Assembly: GCA_964558295.1 (NCBI GenBank)
Contig: CAZLDQ010000066.1
Location: 1-25,800 of the forward strand
Length of the DNA stretch: 25,800 bases
From: JBDKTH01 sp964558295
Lineage (GTDB): Bacteria > Planctomycetota > Planctomycetia > Pirellulales > Thermoguttaceae
Direction: 5' to 3'
Positions within the stretch are counted from its first letter, which is position 1. Each line of letters starts with the position of its first letter. Under the pieces are notes generated by a model. That model made no database searches. It worked only from the letters and a program-made list of their open reading frames with translations, and had not been told where the DNA came from. Position numbers and translations under genes: made by a program. Below, one piece after another: positions 7,960 to 15,290 of this stretch.

Positions 7960-8466
7960 TCAACCGGCCTGTCGTTTTCGCCATTCGTCGAACGCCCGAC
8001 GGATGGCGTCGAGGCTCGGGCAGCAGGCGCGACGCGCACTGTGATGCCGGACCGCTTCGTCCAGGTTACATTGCTTGACCCAATGCTGGTAGGCGATCAC
8101 GGTGTTGGCCGAGCGGCCAATACCGGCCGTACAGTGTACGTAGACCCGATGTCCGGCGTCGAGCAATCGGGCGAGTTCGTCGACGCTGTCAACCAAGTGC
8201 TTGCAGAGATCGTCTTCATCGAAATCCAGGATGGGAATCCGGCGAATCTCGATCCCCGCTTGGCGATAGCCGGTTTCCATGCGCGGCCAGTCGACGCTGA
8301 GCCGCTCCAGATCTTCGTCCGTCTGGAGATTCAGCACGGCCGTAATGCCGAAATCACGTTTGAGCCGATCGATATCCCGCAGATCCTGAGGGTAGGTGCC
8401 GACAAAGATTTCGGGATGGATTTGATTCAGGTCCATGAGCAATTCGCGGTTGGATAGGTCGATCAC
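7960..8466 (-). CDS. Dual-specificity phosphatase resembling plant glucan phosphatases (SEX4/LSF2)
   Basis: A 168-aa cysteine phosphatase. The P-loop is VHCTAGIGRSA, with Cys112 and Arg118 (CX5R). The upstream acid loop reads ILDFDEDDL (~79-87), and a C-terminal segment ARRACCPSLDAIRRA follows the P-loop helix. From memory, the HCTAG(x)GR loop, the DFDxxDL acid loop and the KRxCxPxxxAI tail are together typical of SEX4 and LSF2, which dephosphorylate starch, rather than of generic dual-specificity phosphatases. No carbohydrate-binding module is present. The GTG start directly follows the TAG stop of the PilZ gene; ATG 8436 is an alternative that also precedes the whole domain. It is probably cytoplasmic. 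The substrate (phosphoglucan, phosphoprotein or other) is unproven. Confidence 0.88.
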   Translation of the reverse strand: MIDLSNRELLMDLNQIHPEIFVGTYPQDLRDIDRLKRDFGITAVLNLQTDEDLERLSVDWPRMETGYRQAGIEIRRIPILDFDEDDLCKHLVDSVDELARLLDAGHRVYVHCTAGIGRSANTVIAYQHWVKQCNLDEAVRHHSARRACCPSLDAIRRAFDEWRKRQAG

Positions 8467-9405
8467 CTACGGGGTTTGGAGAGCCTCCCAACGGGCGTGT
8501 TGCTCGGCGGTCAACACCTGCAATGCTTGCTTCCGCGCCTCATGGAACAACAGTTCTCGTTTGCGCGACCGCTGGTGACGTGAATCGCCTTGGGTATACT
8601 GGTCGAATTGGGCCAAGGCTTGATTGGTCGCGTCGACCAACTTTCGGAGCTGCTGTTGTTGGCTGGGACTGAGAGCCAAATGGGCGACCACCTCGGGAAG
8701 CAGCAGGGCTTCGGCACCAGGCGTGTGCGCCAGCATCGTTCGGACCGAAGCCGCGTTGGGTAATCCCTGCGTGTCAGAAGAAGACGTCTTGGCCGTATGC
8801 GCCGCATGTCCTACGGCCTCCCTCGGCGAGCCCGCAAAGGGCAGGAATCGCCAGGAGATGTCCGAGATATTCTTCACACGTTCTTGAGGCCGGGCGAACC
8901 TCATCCAGTGGGTGAACTGTTCCAGCGATTCCTCGTCCAACCCATACATGACTCCCACTGCCGTCAAGGGCGCGGCAACGATCATGATCCCGATGAACAC
9001 GATGGCTCCGAACATCGAACTGCCTGGCATGATGTGCTGAGCCATTGCCTGCCATGGCGTTCTATCGCTCGGCAGCAGAGTGATTTCCAGCTCACGCAAG
9101 CATTGAAGGCCCAGCCGCCAGCCCGACTCCGGCGAATTCTCTTTGCCGCGTCCCACGCTGGCTACCCGCACTTCATAGCAAGTCATCGGCGTCCGCAGCC
9201 GGACAATCGCATCCACCTCCACACGGGGATCCGCCTCGATCAAAATACAGAATCCGCCCGCCGATTCATCGAGGATGCGGGCTGGAAATTGTCTGCGGCC
9301 AACGATCAAGGTGGAGTTGATTTGCGGATCGGCTTTGATGAAGCGAGCTCCGCGACGACGATCGTTGCCTGGGCGAATCGGCTGGTCGGTACTCTCGGTA
9401 CTCAA
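8467..9405 (-). CDS. PilZ-domain protein with one TM segment and a helical C-terminus
   Basis: About 312 aa. The N-terminal ~110 residues look like a PilZ domain: a DRRRGARF stretch supplies RxxxR and, ~25 residues on, LDESAGGF supplies DxSxxG, the two c-di-GMP contact motifs. A transmembrane segment (MFGAIVFIGIMIVAAPLTAVG) lies at ~131-155. The remainder is helical, with LSPSQQQQLRKLVDATNQ and LTAEQHARWEALQ, resembling the LTxEQ helices of Spy/CpxP-like proteins. I prefer TTG 9405 because GGGAG lies 7 nt upstream; GTG 9411 is too close to that motif. Its stop touches the phosphatase start, so the two are probably translationally coupled. Confidence 0.8.
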   Translation of the reverse strand: MSTESTDQPIRPGNDRRRGARFIKADPQINSTLIVGRRQFPARILDESAGGFCILIEADPRVEVDAIVRLRTPMTCYEVRVASVGRGKENSPESGWRLGLQCLRELEITLLPSDRTPWQAMAQHIMPGSSMFGAIVFIGIMIVAAPLTAVGVMYGLDEESLEQFTHWMRFARPQERVKNISDISWRFLPFAGSPREAVGHAAHTAKTSSSDTQGLPNAASVRTMLAHTPGAEALLLPEVVAHLALSPSQQQQLRKLVDATNQALAQFDQYTQGDSRHQRSRKRELLFHEARKQALQVLTAEQHARWEALQTP

Positions 9406-9448
9406 TTGCACTCTCCCGTCAGCTTGGCTCGCATACTTCCCCCTGCAA

Positions 9449-9457
9449 ATTGTAGCA
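9449..9457 (-). promoter_or_regulatory. Extended -10 promoter for the PilZ-phosphatase operon
   Basis: On the minus strand TGCTACAAT gives an extended -10 (TGC plus TACAAT). It lies in the 72-bp gap after the protease stop codon and predicts a start of transcription about 36 nt before TTG 9405. The -35 is poor, as is common with extended -10 promoters. Confidence 0.45.
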
Positions 9458-9477
9458 CGCGATCGAGAGCCCCCTTT

Positions 9478-10578
9478 TTAGCTCTGCAACGTACTAACCA
9501 ATCGCAGACCGTGAAAGAAGATTGCCAGCCCCCCGACGACGGCGAGCACGTTCTTGATCTGCTCGAATCGATAGGTGGCGGAAGAATCGACCGAAGCGGT
9601 TGTGTCGATTGCGCCGGGCGATACGACCGCGTCGCCCTGAGCGATGAGGCCGCGCGGAGCCGCCGCAGCCGGCGTTCCACCGACCGGTGGGAGCCGTCGC
9701 CAGCCTTCATCGATTTGGGAAGGTGGAGAGGCGGAACCCACTTCGGGAATCGCCGTAATGGGGCCCACGCCGATCGCGGCATAGGGCAACGGCGTCTCTT
9801 GCTCTGGTGTCACTTGCCGCGCCGCGACTTCCCGGCGGGATGGCAATTCCGAACTGACTCGGGGTTGCTGGGCAAGCATCGTCCCGCCTGCGGAAACCTG
9901 GGGGAAATCGGTCCCTAGGGGAGCAAGGAACCAACGCACCCGGCCACAGTAGCTTCCCGTGGTTCGCCCCCGGGCAGTGCCAAAGAGGACTCCGGCCAAC
10001 TCGCCCCGGGCATTGAAGATTGGGCCGCCCGAGTCGCCTTGCCGTGCGCCGGCGGATAGTTCTACCATCTCAAATGGACGATTAGCGCCCGGCGACACGT
10101 ATTGTGTGCAGCGTCCTGAGACCGCACGATATGAGTCGCTGCCGTAGCCGGCAATGGTCAATACCTCGCCCTGACGCGGGGCTTGGTTGGCCAGCGTCAC
10201 CGGCGGCACCTGGGGACGCCAGATGGCCAGTGCCGCCAGATCCCAATCGCGATCGGTGCGCAGCACGACGGCCGGCGAGCGAAAACCGTCGGGAAAGACG
10301 ACCGTAATCTGCCCCGTCGCCTCACAGACAACATGCCAATTCGTAATCACCAAGCCGTGCGTCTCATTGACGGCCACAAGCGAACCCGAGCCCAAGGACA
10401 TGCTATCCCGGCCCGGCGCAATTACGCGAACCACCGCTGGGTGCGGCGTTGTTTGCGCCCACGGGCTGATGGCTGCCCAACCATTGCTCAGCGCCGGCCC
10501 ATTGCCTGAGGACGCTGGAAGTCCCCAGGCAGCCGTCGCTGCAAGGAACACGAGCGCTACGCTCAGCAGCCGTCTCAC
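9478..10578 (-). CDS. Secreted, membrane-anchored trypsin-like serine protease
   Basis: A 366-aa protein from GTG 10578, chosen because an Arg-Arg plus hydrophobic signal peptide (VRRLLSVALVFLAATAAWG) begins there; the upstream in-frame residues overlap another gene and are not signal-like. The catalytic triad is readable: His82 in ITNWHVV, Asp113 in DWDLAAL and Ser183 in RQGDSGGPIF. A Pro/Ala-rich linker of ~130 residues ends in a hydrophobic segment (NVLAVVGGLAIFF), a likely C-terminal membrane anchor. No PDZ domain is present, unlike HtrA/DegP. The protease domain probably acts outside the cytoplasmic membrane. It lies 10 nt after the stop of a 42-aa gene, which suggests coupling. Confidence 0.87.
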   Translation of the reverse strand: MRRLLSVALVFLAATAAWGLPASSGNGPALSNGWAAISPWAQTTPHPAVVRVIAPGRDSMSLGSGSLVAVNETHGLVITNWHVVCEATGQITVVFPDGFRSPAVVLRTDRDWDLAALAIWRPQVPPVTLANQAPRQGEVLTIAGYGSDSYRAVSGRCTQYVSPGANRPFEMVELSAGARQGDSGGPIFNARGELAGVLFGTARGRTTGSYCGRVRWFLAPLGTDFPQVSAGGTMLAQQPRVSSELPSRREVAARQVTPEQETPLPYAAIGVGPITAIPEVGSASPPSQIDEGWRRLPPVGGTPAAAAPRGLIAQGDAVVSPGAIDTTASVDSSATYRFEQIKNVLAVVGGLAIFFHGLRLVSTLQS

Positions 10579-10588
10579 CCCTGGGGTC

Positions 10589-10717
10589 TCACTTTGCGGT
10601 GACGGGAGTGGGGCCCCGCCGGCGGGCCTCGCTGGCCATGATCCGCCGAAGCAACTCCTGTCGCAGTTTTTCCAACTCAGCAACCTTCGCTGGCTTTTTG
10701 ATATTGATAGGTTCCAT
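10589..10717 (-). CDS. Small 42-aa helical protein of unknown function
   Basis: A 42-aa protein beginning MEPINIKKPAKVAELEKLRQ and continuing as a charged amphipathic helix with Leu heptad-like spacing, then a short RRRGPTP tail. It starts 5 nt after the stop of the frameshifted RHH gene and ends 10 nt before the protease GTG, so all three are probably co-transcribed. No clear ribosome binding site precedes the ATG, consistent with coupling from upstream. I do not recognise a named family. Confidence 0.6.
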   Translation of the reverse strand: MEPINIKKPAKVAELEKLRQELLRRIMASEARRRGPTPVTAK

Positions 10718-10722
10718 GGCAA

Positions 10723-10973
10723 TTAGGCGGCAATCGGTCGGCCACCCTTGAGGTCCTCGGCTCGAGCAGGGAAGTCCTGGCCAGCGTATACGCCTCCGGC
10801 AACCGGCGAGACGCCTCGCGAAAGGCATTCTCTACCAGTCTGGGCTGCGCGAGCCGAACGGAATCGCCAGCCAGGAACACGGCCGCGCCGCGGGCCTCCT
10901 CCAAGAGGTCCGTCGGCAAACAAAACGCCGCGCGCACTTCCGGCACGCCCGACGCTGTGCGGCGGATGGGCAC
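10723..10973 (-). pseudogene. Ribbon-helix-helix (CopG/ParD-like) gene with an apparent frameshift
   Basis: From GTG 10973 (GGAG 8 nt upstream) the frame gives a beta strand (RAAFCLP), helix A (TDLLEEARGAAVFLAG) and helix B (PRLVENAFREASRRL), a typical RHH DNA-binding fold. After about residue 61 the homologous C-terminus (GQDFPARAEDLKGGRPI, then AA and stop) continues in another frame. The switch falls at GTATAC (10786-10791); removing one TA would give an uninterrupted 82-aa protein. As written, the first frame runs to 10677 and overlaps the next gene with an unlikely tail. It may be a real pseudogene or a sequencing error. Such proteins often act as antitoxins or partition regulators; no toxin is seen. 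Confidence 0.55.
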
Positions 10974-11395
10974 AGTTGCGTCTCCTGCTCCGTCTGGGTG
11001 AAAATCCGGGCACTCGTGTCATCAAACGTCCTGCGTTGTCTGATCTGAAAACCACTTTCGGCCATTTCTCCATGGAAGCTGAGCTAGCATCCGACCTCGG
11101 GCAACACTTTGCGCAATGCCCCACGCTGTAGCAATCGTTAGAGTCTCTCGCCCTCTGGAAGGGGAGAGGGGTGAGAAAACGGGCCGCAGAAGCGGGCTGA
11201 GAACGGCCATCCAAGGGTGGCGTCTACCAACCAAGAGTGGCGGTCGCTACCATGATTCCCGCGATCGGGGAGCCACGTCTCACCAAAAATTCCGCGAGAA
11301 TTCCGGGTGCCGGATGTCCCAAGAAAACACTCTGTGGCCGCTGAAGTTCCCCCAAAAAGCGGAAGGAATGCTCAGCACTTGCGAGGCAGATGGAC
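10974..11395. other. Intergenic region with a hairpin and short degenerate repeats
   Basis: About 420 bp between the decarboxylase 3' end and the RHH gene, both on the minus strand. CTCTCGCCCT (11145-11154) pairs with AGGGGAGAG (11160-11168) in a 9-bp stem with one bulged G. Two degenerate direct repeats follow at 11211-11228 and 11231-11251. No plausible gene is seen; the open frames are Arg/Pro-rich shadows. Confidence 0.55.
11211..11251. repeat. Two degenerate direct repeats of 18 and 21 bp
   Basis: CCAAGGGTGGCGTCTACC (11211-11228) and CCAAGAGTGGCGGTCGCTACC (11231-11251, 21 bp) share CCAAG-GTGGCG and end in CTACC. They could be a fragment of a genome-wide repeat family, or chance. Confidence 0.4.
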
Positions 11396-12817
11396 CTATT
11401 GGCTTGCGGCCGCCGCTGCATCGATAAGGTGCCATGCCTGTTGGATATGGCGTCGCTCGACATTGGTTTGGCCGATCGACATGCGAAGTGTCAACTTGTC
11501 ATTCAGCCGGGTATGGCTCAAAAACATCTTGCCTGAGTCGTTGAGCCGATCGAGGATTTGCTGATTGATCGCGTCTCCGCCGCGGTGACGGAAGCAGACC
11601 AGATTCAGGGGGACCGGCGCGGCTAGCTCAAACCGGGTGTCTGCCTTGACCCATCCGGCGAACTCCTGGGCAAGCGCTACATGCCGACGGACCCGCTCTT
11701 GGAGCCCCTCGACACCGAACGAGCGGATCACAAACCAGAGTTTCAACGCGCGGAACCGCCGGCCCAACGGGACTTGCCAATCACGATAGTCGATCACCGC
11801 ACCCGATTGAGTGGCTTGGTTCTTCAGATACTCGGGCAGAATGCTCAACGTGCGAATCAAATGGGCCCGCTCGGCGACGAAGAAACAGTCGCAATCGAAA
11901 TTCGTGAACATCCATTTGTGTGGATTGAATCCGTAGCTATCAGCCAGTTCCAGGCCTTGATGCATCTGACGGAACTCGGGGCAGAGGGCCGCTGTGCCGG
12001 CCAAAGCGGCGTCGACGTGCAACCACAGGTTGTGTTCCCGGCAGATCCGACCAATCTCAGGCAATGGGTCCATGGCGGTCGAAGAAGTCGTGCCGACCGT
12101 GGCGCAGACGAAACAGGGCACACGACCGGCTGCTTTGTCGGCGGCAATGGCCTCGGCGAGCCGGTCTGGCCGCATGGCAAAATGCTCGTCAACGTCGATC
12201 GCTCGAAGATTTTCGCTTCCCAGGCCGGCCACACGGATTCCCTTCTCGACCGACGAGTGGGTCTGGGTCGAAATATACGCCACCAGCGAGCCATCCGTGC
12301 CGTAGAGATTGCTCTTGCCGCCCGTGGCCCGCTCGCGCGCGGCAAGGATCGCGCACAGCGCGCCCGATGACGCCGAATCCTGTATCACACCACCGCCGGT
12401 CGAACTCGATTTGAAATGCTCCGGCAAGGCCAACATGTCCACGATCCAATCGAGCACGTGGGTTTCCAGTTCCGTGCATGCCGGGCTGGTCGCCCAAAGC
12501 ATCCCTTGCACACCCAACCCGGCCGACAGCAGCTCGCCCAAGATCGAAGGGAACGAATTGTTCGAGGGAAAATACCCGAAAAAATTCGGCGATTGCCAGT
12601 GCGTAATCCCCGGCATGAGGATCTGGTCGACGTCCCGGAGCATAACCTCGAAAGACTCCCCTTTGCGTGGCGCTTCGGCCGGCAGCTTCGCCCGGATCTC
12701 CCCCGGCTTTACGCGGGATGCCACGGGATACTCTTCCACCCGCTCCAGGTAATTGGCAATCCAATCAACAAGTTCTTTTCCCCAGTATCGGAAATCGTCA
12801 GGCGTCATCATGGCCAT
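11396..12817 (-). CDS. PLP-dependent aromatic-L-amino-acid decarboxylase (group II)
   Basis: A 473-aa protein, the usual length for this family. It has HWQSPNFFGYFPSN near the N-terminus, the PLP-stacking His in TQTHSSVEK (~187), the pyridine-nitrogen Asp in LHVDAALAG (~269) and the PLP lysine in FNPHKWM (Lys301). The catalytic-loop Tyr in LPEYLKN (~330) matches the decarboxylating enzymes rather than the aldehyde synthases, which carry Phe there. DYRDWQVPLGRRFRALKLW is also a family hallmark. It converts an aromatic amino acid to the amine; which one (Phe, Tyr, Trp or DOPA) cannot be told. Start at ATG 12817, with MAMM offering alternatives. It is divergent from the U32 gene. Confidence 0.93.
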   Translation of the reverse strand: MAMMTPDDFRYWGKELVDWIANYLERVEEYPVASRVKPGEIRAKLPAEAPRKGESFEVMLRDVDQILMPGITHWQSPNFFGYFPSNNSFPSILGELLSAGLGVQGMLWATSPACTELETHVLDWIVDMLALPEHFKSSSTGGGVIQDSASSGALCAILAARERATGGKSNLYGTDGSLVAYISTQTHSSVEKGIRVAGLGSENLRAIDVDEHFAMRPDRLAEAIAADKAAGRVPCFVCATVGTTSSTAMDPLPEIGRICREHNLWLHVDAALAGTAALCPEFRQMHQGLELADSYGFNPHKWMFTNFDCDCFFVAERAHLIRTLSILPEYLKNQATQSGAVIDYRDWQVPLGRRFRALKLWFVIRSFGVEGLQERVRRHVALAQEFAGWVKADTRFELAAPVPLNLVCFRHRGGDAINQQILDRLNDSGKMFLSHTRLNDKLTLRMSIGQTNVERRHIQQAWHLIDAAAAASQ

Positions 12818-12861
12818 AGTGATCCGCAGAGCAATCTATTGGAGTCGCAAGTGAAGCTACC

Positions 12862-12867
12862 ATTATA
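12862..12867 (-). promoter_or_regulatory. Candidate -10 box for the decarboxylase
   Basis: A perfect TATAAT on the minus strand lies 44 nt upstream of ATG 12817. No good -35 is seen at 16-18 nt. The same segment reads TTATAA on both strands, and TTGGAG upstream on the plus strand could serve the divergent U32 gene, so the site may be shared. Confidence 0.35.
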
Positions 12868-12987
12868 ACCGATCCGTTGGCTCAGGGGGCGAGTTGGGTT
12901 GCGGGTACAGGCGGGATGGCTAAAATGGAGGATGACGACTCATGCGTCCTCCTCACCCCACTCCTCGCCTCCAGCCCCCTCGATCCG

Positions 12988-15075
12988 ATGACTTCGCAAG
13001 CGTCCCCGAACCACCCACTAGAACTGTTGGCGCCGGCTGGCGACTGGTCCGCCCTGGAGGCGGCCTTGGAGGCGGGGACCAATGCCGTTTACCTCGGATT
13101 GACTACGCTCAACGCGCGACGCCGGGCCAAGAACTTCTCCCAGGACGAGTTTGTCCAGGCGGTCGAAAAGATCCATGCCCACGGGGCTCGGGCTTATCTC
13201 ACGCTCAACATCGATTTGGCTGAGCGCGAGGTGGGACAGGCCGCCCGAATCCTGGAACTGGCCCGCGAGTGCCGAGTCGATGCCGTATTGGTTCGCGATC
13301 CCGCCTTGTTGGCCTTGCACCCACACTTCCCGGAACTGGAGTTCCATTTCAGCACCCAGACCTGCATGGCCAATAGTGCCGATGTGGCCGCGGCCGGCCG
13401 ACTTGGAGCCCGTCGCGTAGTGCTCGCCCGTGAGTTGTCGCTCTCCGAGATCGCGGCTGCCTCGGCCGTCCCGGGGGTCGAAACCGAAGTCTTTGTTCAG
13501 GGGGCGCTATGCTTCTGCATCTCGGGACGCTGCCTGCTATCGAGTTGGTCCGGTGGACGCAGCGGCAATCGCGGTTCATGCACCAGTCCTTGTCGGGTCC
13601 CCTGGAGCGTCGAGGACCAGCCCGCGGGGACACCGCTCTCGATGCGGGATCTCTCCTTGCTCCATCGCCTCGACGCCCTGCGCCGCGCCGGCGTGACGGC
13701 CCTGAAGATCGAAGGACGCCTGAAGACCGCCGCCTGGGTCAAAAAGGCGGTGAGTCTTTATCGGCGTGCCTTGAGCGGAGAGAACCTCGAACCGTTGCTG
13801 GCCGAGGCACGTGAACTCGGCGCGTACACAGGCCGCGTGTTCACCTCCGGTTATCTTGATGGCCAACGTGATGAACTGACCGGCGAGGCAGCACGCGAAG
13901 CCGCCTCCACGACCGAGTCGGACACAAAGCCATCCGCGTCGGAAGAAACGCCCGCCGAGACTGCACCGACGTACGATCTCGATGTGCTCATTGAGCCACG
14001 AGGGATTGTGTTTCGCTGCCGGTGTGGCGGAACGGAAACCGAATGGACCGTGCCCAAAACGGTCGTACGCCGCAAGCACAAGGCCGTCTCCGTCGGCCAA
14101 CTGCTGGCCTATCTGTCCGATGTGCCAATCAAGGGCCATCTTCTCGGCCAGGGCGCGGCCAACGATTTCGATTTTCTCATGGTCCCCCGAGCAGTCAACG
14201 CCTTGGTCGATCGCATCTGGAGCGTCATCCGCCAATCACAGAAGACGCCGCCCGAACAGGTCCGCGTCGAGTTGCCCTCGGCGGTCCGCGACCAGCTTGC
14301 CGAAACCCAACCTTCAGCGGCCAATCGCCTGAAGCTCGGCGACCGGCCGAATCGGGTGCGACTGGAAGCCAGAGCCCTTGCCACCTTCGTCAAGCAAGTC
14401 CGGCCAGGTGCAGTCATCGTCGATGGCGCTAAGGCAGACGGACTTGATCGGCTCAAAGCCCTCTGCGCGGAAAAACGTGTTCCGCTGATTGTGGCCCTGC
14501 CACAGGTCTTCTTCGAACATGACCTGACAGCAATCAGCGAACTCGTACGTCGTTGTGTTGACGCCGATCTAACCGTCGAGGTCAACAGTTGGGGCGGGTG
14601 GCATTTGGCCAAAGCGGCCGGCGCACGCATGGAGGCCGGGCCCGGGTTTCCCGTCTTGAACACCCTGGCGGCCCGCATGCTCGCCAAGTGCGGCATGGAA
14701 TCGGTCACCCTCTCCGTCGAAGCCGACCGCCGACAGTTGGAAGAAATCACGGCCCAGTGTCCGGTTCCTTGTTCGCTTGTCGTTTTCGGCCGTCCCGCGC
14801 TGATGACTTCACGCGTGCGGCTGCCTGAAGACTACCTGGACAAGATCCTGGCTGACCGCCGTGGTGTGCAGGTCATCGCGCATCAAGAGCGAGGACTCAC
14901 GGTCTTCCGTCCGGTCGAGCCATTCGACCTGCGAGGTACGACGAACGAGGCGATTCGCGTGCGCCATCTGGTCGTCGACCTGGTCGGCTCCGACGATCCG
15001 CTGGCCGAGTGGCGAAATGTCCCGTTGGAAGACGACAAACCGCTCCGTTTTAACTACGACCGGCTGCTCGGGTAG
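12988..15075 (+). CDS. Peptidase U32-family protein with DUF3656-like insert (RlhA type)
   Basis: 695 aa from ATG 12988. U32 hallmarks are ELLAPAGDWSALEAALEAG at the start and the signature VFVQGALCFCISGRC. Cys175, Cys182, Cys198 and Cys202 form the conserved cluster that binds iron-sulfur in UbiU and related proteins. The region ~330-460 resembles DUF3656, and a second barrel-like part follows (NSWGGWHLAKAAGA). E. coli RlhA, which is needed to hydroxylate a 23S rRNA cytidine, has this size and order, whereas TrhP lacks the insert, so an RNA-hydroxylation role is more likely than proteolysis. The frame is open to TTG 12877; I chose 12988 by family start. Convergent with the phosphoesterase gene. 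Confidence 0.88.
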   Translation: MTSQASPNHPLELLAPAGDWSALEAALEAGTNAVYLGLTTLNARRRAKNFSQDEFVQAVEKIHAHGARAYLTLNIDLAEREVGQAARILELARECRVDAVLVRDPALLALHPHFPELEFHFSTQTCMANSADVAAAGRLGARRVVLARELSLSEIAAASAVPGVETEVFVQGALCFCISGRCLLSSWSGGRSGNRGSCTSPCRVPWSVEDQPAGTPLSMRDLSLLHRLDALRRAGVTALKIEGRLKTAAWVKKAVSLYRRALSGENLEPLLAEARELGAYTGRVFTSGYLDGQRDELTGEAAREAASTTESDTKPSASEETPAETAPTYDLDVLIEPRGIVFRCRCGGTETEWTVPKTVVRRKHKAVSVGQLLAYLSDVPIKGHLLGQGAANDFDFLMVPRAVNALVDRIWSVIRQSQKTPPEQVRVELPSAVRDQLAETQPSAANRLKLGDRPNRVRLEARALATFVKQVRPGAVIVDGAKADGLDRLKALCAEKRVPLIVALPQVFFEHDLTAISELVRRCVDADLTVEVNSWGGWHLAKAAGARMEAGPGFPVLNTLAARMLAKCGMESVTLSVEADRRQLEEITAQCPVPCSLVVFGRPALMTSRVRLPEDYLDKILADRRGVQVIAHQERGLTVFRPVEPFDLRGTTNEAIRVRHLVVDLVGSDDPLAEWRNVPLEDDKPLRFNYDRLLG

Positions 15076-15290
15076 GGCCCCGTCTGTGGACGAGGATGTG
15101 CTGCAAGCAGGGTAGTAGTTGATTAGAATAGAGGCTCATCTCGGCGCGGTTGTACTTTGGAAAGTAGCGTTGCGTCGTGAAAAACGTCTTGTGATGGAAG
15201 AGCCTTTTTGCCCCCCAACCAGTGAACAACGGAAGTCTTGCTGTAGGACTTGTCATCCTGGTAAGAGAACGCGGCGAGCAAGCACGCCGG

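Noticed and set aside
10723..11214. A 163-aa minus-strand frame covering the RHH region.
   Set aside because: Only its last ~20 residues look homologous to the RHH family; the upstream part is Arg/Pro/Gly-rich and the RHH core is in another frame.
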